This document shows, one piece after another, positions 43,368 through 51,906 of a stretch of DNA of 64,000 nt. A program made the translations under genes and the position numbers. Numbering within the stretch: the first letter of the stretch is position 1; every line of letters begins with the position of its first letter. The notes beneath the pieces are model-generated. The model saw only the letters and a list, made by a program, of their open reading frames with translations, was not told where the DNA came from and did not search any database. Origin of the DNA: Brevundimonas intermedia (lineage in GTDB: Bacteria; Pseudomonadota; Alphaproteobacteria; Caulobacterales; Caulobacteraceae); the NCBI RefSeq assembly GCF_027922165.1, contig NZ_BSFD01000003.1:130727-194726 (forward strand), written 5' to 3'.

Positions 43368-44969
43368 ATGACCTCGGCGCCGATCACGGCTTCCCCCGCA
43401 GCCTGGCTGAAACAGGCCGCCGCGCCCTGGCGCCGGCTGACGGCCTTGGCGGGTCTTCTGGCTGTGGCGGACGTGGTTCCGGCGGTCGGTTTCGCCGGCG
43501 GCCTGGCCATGACCGTGGCCACCTTCGGCGTCTCGCCCTTGGCCGCCCTGCCCTGGCTGTTGCTGGCGGTCGTCAGCCTGATCTCGCGCGGCCTGGTGGG
43601 CCAGGCCGCAGTCGTGGTCGGCGCGCGCCTGGGCCGCTCGGTCAAGACCAGCGTGCGCGACCGGCTGCTGGCCGACCTGTTCGGACGCGGCGCCCGTTCC
43701 GATGATCGCCTGACCGCCGTGGTCGAAGGCGTCGGCGCGCTGGACGGCTACATGTCCCGCTTCACCCCGCTGAAGATGGCTGCGGGCCTGTCGCCCCTGC
43801 TGATCATCGCCGTCGCCGCCGTGGCCAGCCCCTTCTCGGCCGGCATCCTCATCTTCACCCTGCTGCCCTTCATCTTCGGCATGATCCTGGCGGGAACCGC
43901 CGCAGCGGGCGAGAGCCGCCGCCAGTTCCAGGCGCTGGAACGGCTGTCGGGCCTGTTCGTGGACCGGGTGCGCGCCCTCCCCGCTATTCTGGCCTTCGAC
44001 GCCCGCGCCCGCACCACGGCTGAAATCGCCCGCGCCTCCGACGAGCTGGAGCGGCGCACCAACCGCGTCATGCGGATCGCCTTCCTGTCGTCAGGGGTGC
44101 TGGAGTTCTTCTCGGCCCTGTCCGTGGCCCTGATCGCCGTCTATTGTGGCTTCAACCTGCTGAAACTGCTCCCCTTCCCGGCCCCCGAACAGCTGGACCT
44201 GGGCCGCGCCTTCTTCGTCCTGGCCCTCGCGCCCGAGGTCTATCAGCCCCTGCGTCGCCTCGCCGCCGCCTATCACGACCGTCAGGCCGCCGAATCCGCC
44301 GTCCCCGCCCTGATCACGCCCGAGGCCCGGGCCCGGGACCGCCATATCCTGCCTGAAGACGCCCCGGCGATCCGCTTCACCAAGGTCGCCATTGCCTATG
44401 GCGACGCCGCCCCCGTGATCGCCGATTTCGACCTCGACGTCCGCCCCGGCCAGATCGTGGCCCTGGTCGGCGCCAGCGGTTCGGGCAAGTCCAGCCTGCT
44501 GCACCTGTTCCTGGGCCTGTCGCCCCTGACCGCCGGCGAGGTCGAAGTCGGCGGCGCGCGGCTCAGCGAGGCGGGTGGCTTCGCCGGCCAGATCGCCTGG
44601 GCCAGCCAGAACCCCGTCGTCGTGCCGGGCGGGCTGGGCGACAATATCCGTCTGGCCGATCCCTCCGCCTGCCCCGGCCGCATTCTGGTCGCCGCCGGAG
44701 AGGCCGGCCTGTTCGGCGACCTGGACCGCCCCATCGATGAACGCGGCGGCGGCTTGTCGGGCGGCGAGCGGCGGCGTCTGGGCCTGGCCCGCGCCATTCT
44801 GAAGCGCGCCCCCATCCTGCTGCTGGACGAACCGACGGCCAATCTGGACCCCGCTTCGGAAGAGGCCATGCTGGACCTGATCCGTCAGGCGACGCGGGGC
44901 CGCACGACCCTGATCGCCACCCATTCCGCCGCCGTCGCGGCCATGGCCGACCGCGTGGTGCGCCTGTGA
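43368..44969 (+). CDS. cydD: ABC transporter CydD (bd oxidase assembly)
   Basis: A 533-residue half-transporter with an N-terminal six-helix membrane domain and a C-terminal ATPase. Walker A is GASGSGKSS, the signature LSGGERRRLGLARA, and Walker B ILLLDEPTANLD. CydDC exports glutathione and cysteine to the periplasm and is required to assemble bd oxidase. The ATG at 43368 has GGAG seven bases upstream; an ATG at 43332 is a weaker option. Its stop overlaps cydC (GTGA). Confidence 0.92.
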   Translation: MTSAPITASPAAWLKQAAAPWRRLTALAGLLAVADVVPAVGFAGGLAMTVATFGVSPLAALPWLLLAVVSLISRGLVGQAAVVVGARLGRSVKTSVRDRLLADLFGRGARSDDRLTAVVEGVGALDGYMSRFTPLKMAAGLSPLLIIAVAAVASPFSAGILIFTLLPFIFGMILAGTAAAGESRRQFQALERLSGLFVDRVRALPAILAFDARARTTAEIARASDELERRTNRVMRIAFLSSGVLEFFSALSVALIAVYCGFNLLKLLPFPAPEQLDLGRAFFVLALAPEVYQPLRRLAAAYHDRQAAESAVPALITPEARARDRHILPEDAPAIRFTKVAIAYGDAAPVIADFDLDVRPGQIVALVGASGSGKSSLLHLFLGLSPLTAGEVEVGGARLSEAGGFAGQIAWASQNPVVVPGGLGDNIRLADPSACPGRILVAAGEAGLFGDLDRPIDERGGGLSGGERRRLGLARAILKRAPILLLDEPTANLDPASEEAMLDLIRQATRGRTTLIATHSAAVAAMADRVVRL

Positions 44970-46621
44970 CGAACCGTCCCTTTCCCTCGCGCGTCGGCGC
45001 CCTGATCGCCGCGCAACGTCAGGCTCAACGAAGCCGCCTGCGCCTCGCCGCCGCTGGGGGCGCGACTGTTGCGGTCGCGGCCGCCTGTCTGCTGGGCCTG
45101 TCAGGCTGGTTCATCACCGGCGCCGCCATCGCGGGCGTCGCCGGATCGGCCGCCGTGCAGGCCTTCAACTATATGATGCCCAGCGCCACCATCCGTCTGC
45201 TGGCCGTCCTGCGCACCGGCGCCCGCTATATCGAACGCGTCGCCGGCCATGAGGCGGCGCTGAAGGCTCTGGCGCGGCTGCGACCGCAACTGTTCGACGC
45301 CCTCGCCTCCACGCCTCCGGCCCAGGCCCTGGCTCTGTCCTCGGGCGAGGCCTCGGCCCGACTGGTGCAGGATGTGGACGCGGTCCAGACCCTGTTCGTC
45401 CGGCTCTCGGCGCCCTGGGCCATGGGTGCGGGCGTCGCCTCGTCCGCCCTGCTCGCGGGCATGGCCAGCCCCCTCGCCGGTCTGATGCTGCTGCTCGCCA
45501 TGGGTCTCGGCGCGGCGGGCTCGGTCTTGCTCGCCCGTCGCCTGGCCGCCCCCGCCGGTCGCCAGGTTCAGATCGCCACGGGCGCGCTCAAGGATCGGCT
45601 GTCCGCGCTCGAGGCCGTCTCCCCGGAGCTGAAGGCCTATGGCCTGGATCGCTGGGCGGCCGGCGAGGCAGCCCACGCCGCCGCCGGTCTCGACCGCGCC
45701 CAGATCGCCCTGAGCCAGGCCGGCGGCTGGATGGCCGCCTGGCAGGCGGCGGTCACGGGCCTCGCCGTCGCCGCCGTCATTCCCGCCACCCTGGGCGCGC
45801 CCTTGCCGATGACGGCCCTCGCCGCCCTGGCCGCCGTCATGGGCATCGAATCCGCCGCCGGTCTGGTCGGCGCCCTATTGCAGAACGGCGCCGCCGTGGA
45901 GGCCACGGCCCGCCTCGACGCCCTGGCTTCGCCCTCGTCGGCGCGGCAGGGGTCTGCTCCGACCACCGCAACCTTGACCCTTTCCGCAGACGGCGACCGC
46001 ATGTCGCCGCCGTTGCGTCTTGGCCTGATCGGTCCGTCAGGCGCGGGCAAGACCACCCTGATCGAACGCCTGGTCGGTCTGCGCGACGCCGTCGCGGACG
46101 AGGCTCGACTGGGCGGCTTGGACATCGCCGACATCGCCCCCCACGACCGACTGTCCCTGTTCGCCTACGCGGCCCAGGACATCCGCCTGATCGACGGCAC
46201 GATCCGCGAAAACCTGCTGCTGGCCGGTCCTGCGGACGATGAAACCCTATGGGCCGCGCTCGAAGACGCCGCCTTGGCCGACCGGGTCCGCGCCGACCCG
46301 CTCGGTCTGGACGCCCGCGTCGGCCCCAATGGCGAGCGCCTGTCCGGCGGCGAACGCCGTCGCCTCGGCCTGGCCCGCGCCTATCTGCGCTCCGCGCCCT
46401 GGCTGGTGCTGGACGAACCGACCGAGGGCCTGGACCCCGCGACCGAAGCCCAGGTCCTGGCCGCGCTCGACCGCCGCCTGAAGGCCGCCGGCCAGGGCCT
46501 GATCATCGTCAGCCACCGCCCCGCCCCGACCCGCCTGTGCCACCGGACCTTCCGGGTCGAAGGCCTGACGCCCGACGGCCGCGTGCGTCTGACGGCGCAC
46601 CGTCAGCAGGCCCTGGTCTAG
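44966..46621 (+). CDS. cydC: ABC transporter CydC (bd oxidase assembly)
   Basis: A 551-residue partner of CydD with the same layout. Walker A is GPSGAGKTT, the signature LSGGERRRLGLARA, Walker B WLVLDEPTEGLD. The region LLGLSGWFITGAAIAG and YIERVAGHEAAL is typical of CydC. It starts with GTG overlapping the cydD stop, so the pair is made together. The cyd genes on both sides of one FNR box form a functional unit. Confidence 0.92.
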   Translation: MTNRPFPSRVGALIAAQRQAQRSRLRLAAAGGATVAVAAACLLGLSGWFITGAAIAGVAGSAAVQAFNYMMPSATIRLLAVLRTGARYIERVAGHEAALKALARLRPQLFDALASTPPAQALALSSGEASARLVQDVDAVQTLFVRLSAPWAMGAGVASSALLAGMASPLAGLMLLLAMGLGAAGSVLLARRLAAPAGRQVQIATGALKDRLSALEAVSPELKAYGLDRWAAGEAAHAAAGLDRAQIALSQAGGWMAAWQAAVTGLAVAAVIPATLGAPLPMTALAALAAVMGIESAAGLVGALLQNGAAVEATARLDALASPSSARQGSAPTTATLTLSADGDRMSPPLRLGLIGPSGAGKTTLIERLVGLRDAVADEARLGGLDIADIAPHDRLSLFAYAAQDIRLIDGTIRENLLLAGPADDETLWAALEDAALADRVRADPLGLDARVGPNGERLSGGERRRLGLARAYLRSAPWLVLDEPTEGLDPATEAQVLAALDRRLKAAGQGLIIVSHRPAPTRLCHRTFRVEGLTPDGRVRLTAHRQQALV

Positions 46622-46793
46622 AGACGGCTCCACCGAAATTTATTTGCGCGCGCTAGGATACGTGTCGGCGCGCGGGTTTGAGGCCCGTTTTCGCCCCTTG
46701 ACCCGACAGGGCGCCGGGGTGGGTTACAATCTCTTCGGGCGTCAATATGGGCGCGAGGACGGGGGGGCGGATGGAGCGGGATTTGGCGCTTTT

Positions 46794-46826
46794 GGCGCTT
46801 TGTCACCCTGTTTTCGTGACAGCGCC
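46794..46826 (+). terminator. Hairpin after cydC, possible terminator
   Basis: GGCGC (46794-46798) pairs with GCGCC (46822-46826), and TGTCAC (46801-46806) with GTGACA (46816-46821), leaving CCTGTTTTC as loop. It lies in the 233-base gap between the convergent cydC and fnr genes. No T run follows, so it may be only a transcript-end structure. Nothing else was recognised in the gap. Confidence 0.4.
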
Positions 46827-46854
46827 ACGGCGCCATCCAGATCGGCGCGCCGCC

Positions 46855-47592
46855 CTAGGTCTCGCCCTCGGCGATGTCGCGCAGGCGGTCGGGCTGTTCG
46901 ATCCGCAATTCGTTCAGGGCCAACAACCGGATCACCCCGGTCGTCTTGAGCTTGGTCAGCACCCGGCTCACGGTCTCGATGGTCAGGCCCAGATAGTCGG
47001 CGATCTCCGAGCGCGTCATCGGCAGCCGCACCTGGTCCTCGGCCGACGGCCGCAGCGGGTCGCGGGTGGGCAGGTCCAGCAGGAAGGAGGCGATCCGCTC
47101 CTGCGCCGTCTTGCGGCCCAGGAGCAGCATCTGGTTCTGCGCCGCCGCCAGTTCGTGCGTCGCCCGATCCAGCAGGGCCTCTTCCAGCAGCGGCCGCTCG
47201 CGGATCAGGGCGCGATAATCGGTCTTACGGAACCGGCACAGGGTCGCATCCTCGATGGCCTCGCCCGAGAAGGCGTAGTCCTGACCGGTCGCCAGACCGA
47301 CGAAGTCGCCGGCGAACAGGAAGCCCGTGATCTGACGCCGCCCATCCGGCAGAAGCTTGTAAATTCGCACCGACCCCGAGGTGATGTTGAACAGGTGGAC
47401 CGCGGGATCCCCCTCGCGGATCAGGGACTCGCCCGCCTTCAGCGTCACCCGCTCGGCAATGGCGTCCAGCCCGGCCAGATCGGAAGGATCCAGGCTGCTG
47501 CACACGCTGAACGCCCGCGCGCCGCAGGTCGAACACACCGAATCCTGTCGGCGCTGGGCGCAGTCTGTAGGCAGGGACCTGAGTTCGAGCAT
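46855..47592 (-). CDS. fnr: Fnr/FnrL-type oxygen-responsive regulator
   Basis: A 245-residue Crp/Fnr regulator. Cys20, Cys23 and Cys31 (VCSTCGARAFSVCSS) with Cys119 (DATLCRF) give the four ligands expected for an oxygen-labile [4Fe-4S] cluster. The effector fold is followed by a helix-turn-helix with EIADYLGLTIETVSRVLTKL, whose E..SR matches FNR-box recognition. It is next to cydDC, and the region upstream holds a candidate FNR box (47636-47649), suggesting autoregulation. FixK proteins lack the cluster cysteines, so Fnr/FnrL is preferred. Confidence 0.9.
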   Translation of the reverse strand: MLELRSLPTDCAQRRQDSVCSTCGARAFSVCSSLDPSDLAGLDAIAERVTLKAGESLIREGDPAVHLFNITSGSVRIYKLLPDGRRQITGFLFAGDFVGLATGQDYAFSGEAIEDATLCRFRKTDYRALIRERPLLEEALLDRATHELAAAQNQMLLLGRKTAQERIASFLLDLPTRDPLRPSAEDQVRLPMTRSEIADYLGLTIETVSRVLTKLKTTGVIRLLALNELRIEQPDRLRDIAEGET

Positions 47593-47635
47593 GGTTCGCA
47601 GAGGTTAGGCCTCGCATCCAATGGACGCAAACGGA

Positions 47636-47649
47636 TTGACGGAGATCAA
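47636..47649. promoter_or_regulatory. Candidate FNR box upstream of fnr
   Basis: TTGACGGAGATCAA matches TTGAY-N4-ATCAA, one base from the symmetric ideal. It lies 44 bases before the fnr start and 36 before the divergent 136-residue gene at 47685, so it could control either or both. Confidence 0.65.
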
Positions 47650-47684
47650 GGCGGCCATTTCGTCCATGGCCTAAGGGGGCGAGA

Positions 47685-48095
47685 ATGAGCGCCCTCCAAT
47701 ATCGCCGCCTCGAAAGCGACGAAGCCGACCAGACCTATGTGCTGGCCCACATTGGGAACCCGCGCCTCACGCTGGACTCCTGGCGCGCCCGGGTCGACGC
47801 GCCCCCCGCCTCAGGCGGAGTGCTCGCCGCCGTGGCCAACGAGTGCGTCCGGGCCATACTGGCCTATTCCATCTCGACCACCCCCTCGGGCGAGCGGCAG
47901 TTCATGGTCGACACCCTGGTCGCCTTCGACCTCCTACGGCCCGAGAAGCTGATCGAACCCTTGGTCGCCGCCGCCTGCGACCTGGCCCGCCGGGGCTGCA
48001 GCTCCATCGGCCTGTCCAGCCCCCTCGACGCGCCGGGCTATGAGGCCGTCATGCGCCAGATCGCCGACGCCGCCGTGCTTCACCGCGTCATCTGA
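47685..48095 (+). CDS. Hypothetical protein, possibly GNAT-like
   Basis: A 136-residue soluble protein of no family I recognise with certainty. The alternation of strands and helices, including VLAAVANECVRAILAYSI, FMVDTLVAFDLLRPEKLIEPL and CDLARRGCSSIGLSS, is reminiscent of an acetyltransferase (GNAT) fold. It diverges from fnr across a candidate FNR box and may belong to the low-oxygen set. Its end overlaps the convergent transporter gene by 8 bases. Confidence 0.55.
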   Translation: MSALQYRRLESDEADQTYVLAHIGNPRLTLDSWRARVDAPPASGGVLAAVANECVRAILAYSISTTPSGERQFMVDTLVAFDLLRPEKLIEPLVAAACDLARRGCSSIGLSSPLDAPGYEAVMRQIADAAVLHRVI

Positions 48096-49062
48096 CCTCG
48101 TCCGGGCGCGCCTGCGCATACCGCCTCGCCAGCACCGCGCAGGCGAACAGCTGGATCTGATGGAACAGCATCAGCGGGATGACGATCAGGCTCACGCTCT
48201 GCCCGGCGAACAGGATGGCCGCCATGGGCAGGCCGCTGGCCATGCTCTTCTTGGACCCGCAGAAGACGATGGCGATCTCGTCCTCGCGCGAGAAGCCCAG
48301 TCTTCGGCTGCCCAGGGTCGTGACCGCCAGGGCGACGGCCAGAATGACCAGGTCCAGCACAACGACCAGCCCCAGATCCAGGTGCGACAGCCGGCTCCAG
48401 GCCCCGGACACGACGCCCGCGCTGAAGGCCACATAGACCACCAGCAGGATCGAGCCCCGATCCACCGCCGAGGTCAGCCGCCCGTGACGCACCAGCCAGC
48501 CTCCGATCAACGGTCTCGCCGCCTGCCCAACCAGGAAGGGCGCCAGGATCTGCAAGGCGATGCTCTCGATGGACGACAGCGACACCCCCGCACTTCCCAC
48601 CGGCAGCAACAGCATCACCAGAAGGGGCGTGACCACCACCCCCGCCAGGTTCGACACCGAGGCCGCACACAGAGCGGCCGGTACATTGCCTCGCGCGATG
48701 GACGTAAAGGCGATCGACGATTGCACCGTCGAGGGCAACAGGCACAGATAGAACAGCCCGATCCTCAGATCCTCAGCCAGCCAGGCCCGCGTAGCCCAGA
48801 ACACCGCCAGCCCCAGAAGCGGAAACAACACGAAGGTGGCCGCCAGCACCATCCCCTGCAGCCGCCAGTGCGACAGCCCCGCCCAGATCGCCCCAGGCGA
48901 CAGACGCGCCCCGTACAGGAAGAACAACAGGGCGATCGCCGCCGTCGCCGCGACCTCCGCCACATCCGCCCCGACGCCCCTCGCCGGTACAAGGGCCGCC
49001 AGCACCACTGTGCCGATCAGCATGAGCAGATAGGGGTCGATCAATCGGCGCAGGGCGTTCAT
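48088..49062 (-). CDS. Bile acid:sodium symporter-family transporter
   Basis: A 324-residue membrane protein with about nine to ten helices, of the SBF-like (PF13593 type) group. FFLYGARLSPGAIWAGLSHWRLQ, LCLLPSTVQSSIAFTSIARGNVPAALC and FCGSKKSMASGLPMA are characteristic stretches. The proline- and serine-rich crossing motifs form the substrate site in this fold. The ATG at 49062 is chosen over a GTG-like extension. Its substrate is unknown, and it is not clearly part of the pectin locus beside it. Confidence 0.85.
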   Translation of the reverse strand: MNALRRLIDPYLLMLIGTVVLAALVPARGVGADVAEVAATAAIALLFFLYGARLSPGAIWAGLSHWRLQGMVLAATFVLFPLLGLAVFWATRAWLAEDLRIGLFYLCLLPSTVQSSIAFTSIARGNVPAALCAASVSNLAGVVVTPLLVMLLLPVGSAGVSLSSIESIALQILAPFLVGQAARPLIGGWLVRHGRLTSAVDRGSILLVVYVAFSAGVVSGAWSRLSHLDLGLVVVLDLVILAVALAVTTLGSRRLGFSREDEIAIVFCGSKKSMASGLPMAAILFAGQSVSLIVIPLMLFHQIQLFACAVLARRYAQARPDEVR

Positions 49063-49145
49063 GCCGCCGCTCCTAGCCTCCGCCCTGCCGAAACAAAAGC
49101 TCACGTCGCTGGGCGAATAGGATATGGCGCTACATTCGCCGACAA

Positions 49146-49186
49146 ATGAGATATTGTCTCATCAAATGAAACTTCTAAAATGAAGT
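49146..49186. promoter_or_regulatory. Cluster of short inverted repeats before the PL11 operon
   Basis: In an AT-rich patch, ATGAGA (49146-49151) and TCTCAT (49157-49162) form one palindrome. TCAT and ATGA (49159-49169) form an overlapping one, and ACTTC (49171-49175) with GAAGT (49182-49186) a third. All lie 20-60 bases before the lyase start, a usual operator position. The regulator is unknown. Confidence 0.4.
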
Positions 49187-49204
49187 GTCCTGGGAGTGGA
49201 TTGA

Positions 49205-51121
49205 GTGAGCTGTTTCAGATCGGTCGGCGTCGCCTTAGTCGGAACCTCGATATTGGTTCGGCCCATCGCGGCGAGCAGTGAACCGACGACGCCCTTGCGA
49301 GAAGCCTTGGACAGGTCGGCGATCGTCGGCCCCGCGCAGACTGGGGGGGTCCTGATCCACTGGCGGCTGAACGCCTCGGATCCATCAGACCAGGCTTTCG
49401 ACGTCTACCGGGATGGCCGAAAGATCACCCCTCGCCCTGTGTCCACTGTAACGGGCTGGGTCGACAAGGAAGGCACGTTGAACGCCCGCTATGCGGTGCA
49501 GGCGGCGGGAAGCGGCGGCCTGGAACCTGCTCTCAGCCTGCCTCAAGGCTATGTGACGATACCGCTTGATCGCCCGCCGGGCGGGGTCACCCCTGACGGC
49601 GTGGCTTATGAATATGAGGCCAACGACGGGTCGGTCGGCGATCTCGACGGCGACGGCCGATACGAAATCGTCCTGAAGTGGGCGCCCACAAACGCAAAGG
49701 ACAACGCCTTCGCCGGCTATACGGGCCCGACGCTGATCGACGCCTATAAGCTGGACGGCGCTCGGCTGTGGCGGATCGATCTGGGGCGCAACATCCGCGC
49801 AGGCGCCCACTACACCCAGATGGCGGTTCAGGACTTCGATGGCGACGGCCGCGCGGAACTGGCCTTGAAAACGGCCGACGGGACCGTGGATGGAATCGGC
49901 GTGGTGCTGGGCGATCCGGCCGCAGACTGGCGCGAAAGTGGTGGCGAGATCGCCAGTCGGGACAGAACCGGCGCCGAACGGAAGCCGGACGGCAGCCTGA
50001 CCGCGCCCTTGACCGGCCGTATTCTCTCGGGCGCGGAATATCTGACCGTTTTCGACGGCGCCACGGGGCGCGCCTTGGCCAGCGCCCCCTATGTCCCGTC
50101 GCGGGGACAAGGGACGGACAACCCCTCCTCCGCAGAAATGGCCGCGCTGTGGGGCGACGGCTACGGCAACCGGTCTGAGCGGTATCTGGGCGGCACGGCC
50201 TTTCTGGACGGACGGCTGCCCAGCATCATCATGGCGCGCGGCTATTACGCCCGGACGGTGATCGCGGCCTGGGACTGGCGTGACGGTCGATTGCAACAGC
50301 GCTGGACCTTCGACAGCGACACCGCGCCGAAAGGCTTCGCCGGCCAGGGCAATCATCAGTTCAGCGTCGCCGATCTGGACGCGGACGGACGGCAAGAGAT
50401 CGTCTACGGCGCCATGGCGATCGACGACGACGGCGCGCCGATGTGGACGACGGAACTGGGCCACGGCGACGCCATGCACGTCGGCGATCTGGACCCGACC
50501 CGGCCCGGCCTGGAGAAGTTCGGGGTGCATGAAGACATGCGCGGCAACGGCGGCGTCGGCAGCGCCATGATCGACGCCCAGTCCGGCGAAATCCTGTGGC
50601 GCACCCCCTCAGAGCGGGACGTTGGGCGGGGCGTCGCCGCCGACATCGATCCACGCCATCCCGGCGCCGAAGCCTGGGCCAGCAACGGCACGGACCTGTA
50701 TGCGGCGGACGGAAGCGTGATCGCCCATACCAGACCGGCCCAGGTCAATTTCGCCATTTGGTGGGACGGCGACGCCCAACGCGAACTGCTGGACGGTGCG
50801 CGGATCTTCAAATGGGACTGGGCGAACCAACGGTCTGTTTCGCTGCTGGTCGCCGAGGGCGCGGCCTCCAACAATGGGACCAAAGCCACGCCGGTGCTGG
50901 CGGCGGACATTCTGGGCGACTGGCGCGAGGAAGTGGTACTCCGAACCGAGGACAACACGGCGCTGAGGATCTACGTCACCCCCTACCCGACTGCGATCCG
51001 GCACACGACCCTGATGCACGACGCGCAGTATCGGTCGCAGATCTCGGGGCAGAACTCGGCCTACAACCAGCCCTCCCACCCCGGTTTCACGCCCGAGACG
51101 GACTTGAAGGCGGTTCGATGA
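49205..51121 (+). CDS. Rhamnogalacturonan lyase, PL11 family
   Basis: A 638-residue secreted lyase that cuts the rhamnogalacturonan-I backbone by beta-elimination. An N-terminal signal ends near RPIAASSEP. An FN3-like segment (HWRLNASDPSDQAFDVYRDG) precedes a beta-propeller with calcium-binding repeats GDLDGDGRYEIVLKW, QDFDGDGRAELALKT and ADLDADGRQEIVYG. GQNSAYNQPSHPGF near the end is typical of PL11. It begins with GTG and its stop overlaps the next gene (ATGA). Endo or exo action cannot be decided here. Confidence 0.9.
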   Translation: MSCFRSVGVALVGTSILVRPIAASSEPTTPLREALDRSAIVGPAQTGGVLIHWRLNASDPSDQAFDVYRDGRKITPRPVSTVTGWVDKEGTLNARYAVQAAGSGGLEPALSLPQGYVTIPLDRPPGGVTPDGVAYEYEANDGSVGDLDGDGRYEIVLKWAPTNAKDNAFAGYTGPTLIDAYKLDGARLWRIDLGRNIRAGAHYTQMAVQDFDGDGRAELALKTADGTVDGIGVVLGDPAADWRESGGEIASRDRTGAERKPDGSLTAPLTGRILSGAEYLTVFDGATGRALASAPYVPSRGQGTDNPSSAEMAALWGDGYGNRSERYLGGTAFLDGRLPSIIMARGYYARTVIAAWDWRDGRLQQRWTFDSDTAPKGFAGQGNHQFSVADLDADGRQEIVYGAMAIDDDGAPMWTTELGHGDAMHVGDLDPTRPGLEKFGVHEDMRGNGGVGSAMIDAQSGEILWRTPSERDVGRGVAADIDPRHPGAEAWASNGTDLYAADGSVIAHTRPAQVNFAIWWDGDAQRELLDGARIFKWDWANQRSVSLLVAEGAASNNGTKATPVLAADILGDWREEVVLRTEDNTALRIYVTPYPTAIRHTTLMHDAQYRSQISGQNSAYNQPSHPGFTPETDLKAVR

Positions 51122-51906
51122 GAACGGGCCAGGCCCCGCCTCGCGGCTGGTCGAGGCGAAGCGCCCTAGCCGCCGGCATCAGTGGGGCGGGTCTCGGCCT
51201 TACCGGAGTGGGCGCCGTCTCCGGCTGCGCGAGTATCCCCGTTGGTGGTCGGAGCGACGCGGGCCGCCTCTATGCGGACGACTTTCGACAGGGACTGACG
51301 TCCTGGCTGATCGAACGCGAGGACGGCCTGGGGAAGGTGTGGGCCGCAGACGGCGCGATGTGGTTCGACACGCCCCGAGGAGCAACGGCCTGGTTCCGCC
51401 AGCGGCTGACGTCCCCCGTTGAAATCAGCTTCACCGCCCGGGCCATATCGGCCGGCGGACCGAATGACCGTGTCAGCGACCTTAACTGCTTCTGGATGGC
51501 GACCGACCCGCGCAGCCCGGAGGATCTGATCGCGCTTCCACGCTCGGGCGCCTTCGCCGACTACGACCTGTTGCGGACCTACTACGTCGGCCTCGGCGGC
51601 AACGGCAACACGACCTCGCGCTTTCGTCGCTATGCCGGCAACGGTCAGCGCCCCCTGCTCGCGCACCACGACCTGAGCGCGCCTGAGGATCTGATCGCCC
51701 CGAACCGGCCCTACAGGATCCGACTGATCGCCGATGCAAGCCACATCGAATACTGGCGTGACGACCGCCGGATGTTCGCCCTGGAAGACCCCCAGCCCTA
51801 TCGCGAGGGCTGGTTTGGACTGCGTACCACCTTCAACCATATGGCCGTGCGCGACTTCGAGGTCCGCACCAGAGCCGGTTCGACCCCACCAGGCAGCACC
51901 ACATGA
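51118..51906 (+). CDS. DUF6250 lipoprotein with twin-arginine signal
   Basis: A 262-residue exported protein resembling DUF6250, a jelly-roll-like domain found with polysaccharide lyases. The N-terminus has SRRSALAAG, a twin-arginine motif, then a hydrophobic stretch ending in a lipobox-like AVSGC (about residue 36). It may therefore be folded before export and lipid-anchored. The body includes DDFRQGLTSWLIERE and a C-terminal WFGLRTTFNHMAVRDFEVR. It shares 4-base overlaps with genes on both sides. Its role, a pectin-binding or accessory lyase part, is inferred from position. Confidence 0.78.
   Translation: MRTGQAPPRGWSRRSALAAGISGAGLGLTGVGAVSGCASIPVGGRSDAGRLYADDFRQGLTSWLIEREDGLGKVWAADGAMWFDTPRGATAWFRQRLTSPVEISFTARAISAGGPNDRVSDLNCFWMATDPRSPEDLIALPRSGAFADYDLLRTYYVGLGGNGNTTSRFRRYAGNGQRPLLAHHDLSAPEDLIAPNRPYRIRLIADASHIEYWRDDRRMFALEDPQPYREGWFGLRTTFNHMAVRDFEVRTRAGSTPPGSTT

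Noticed and set aside
50596..51117. Upstream extension of the DUF6250 gene
   Set aside because: The extension overlaps PL11 coding sequence in another frame and would precede the Tat signal; the ATG at 51118 overlapping the PL11 stop is a better start.
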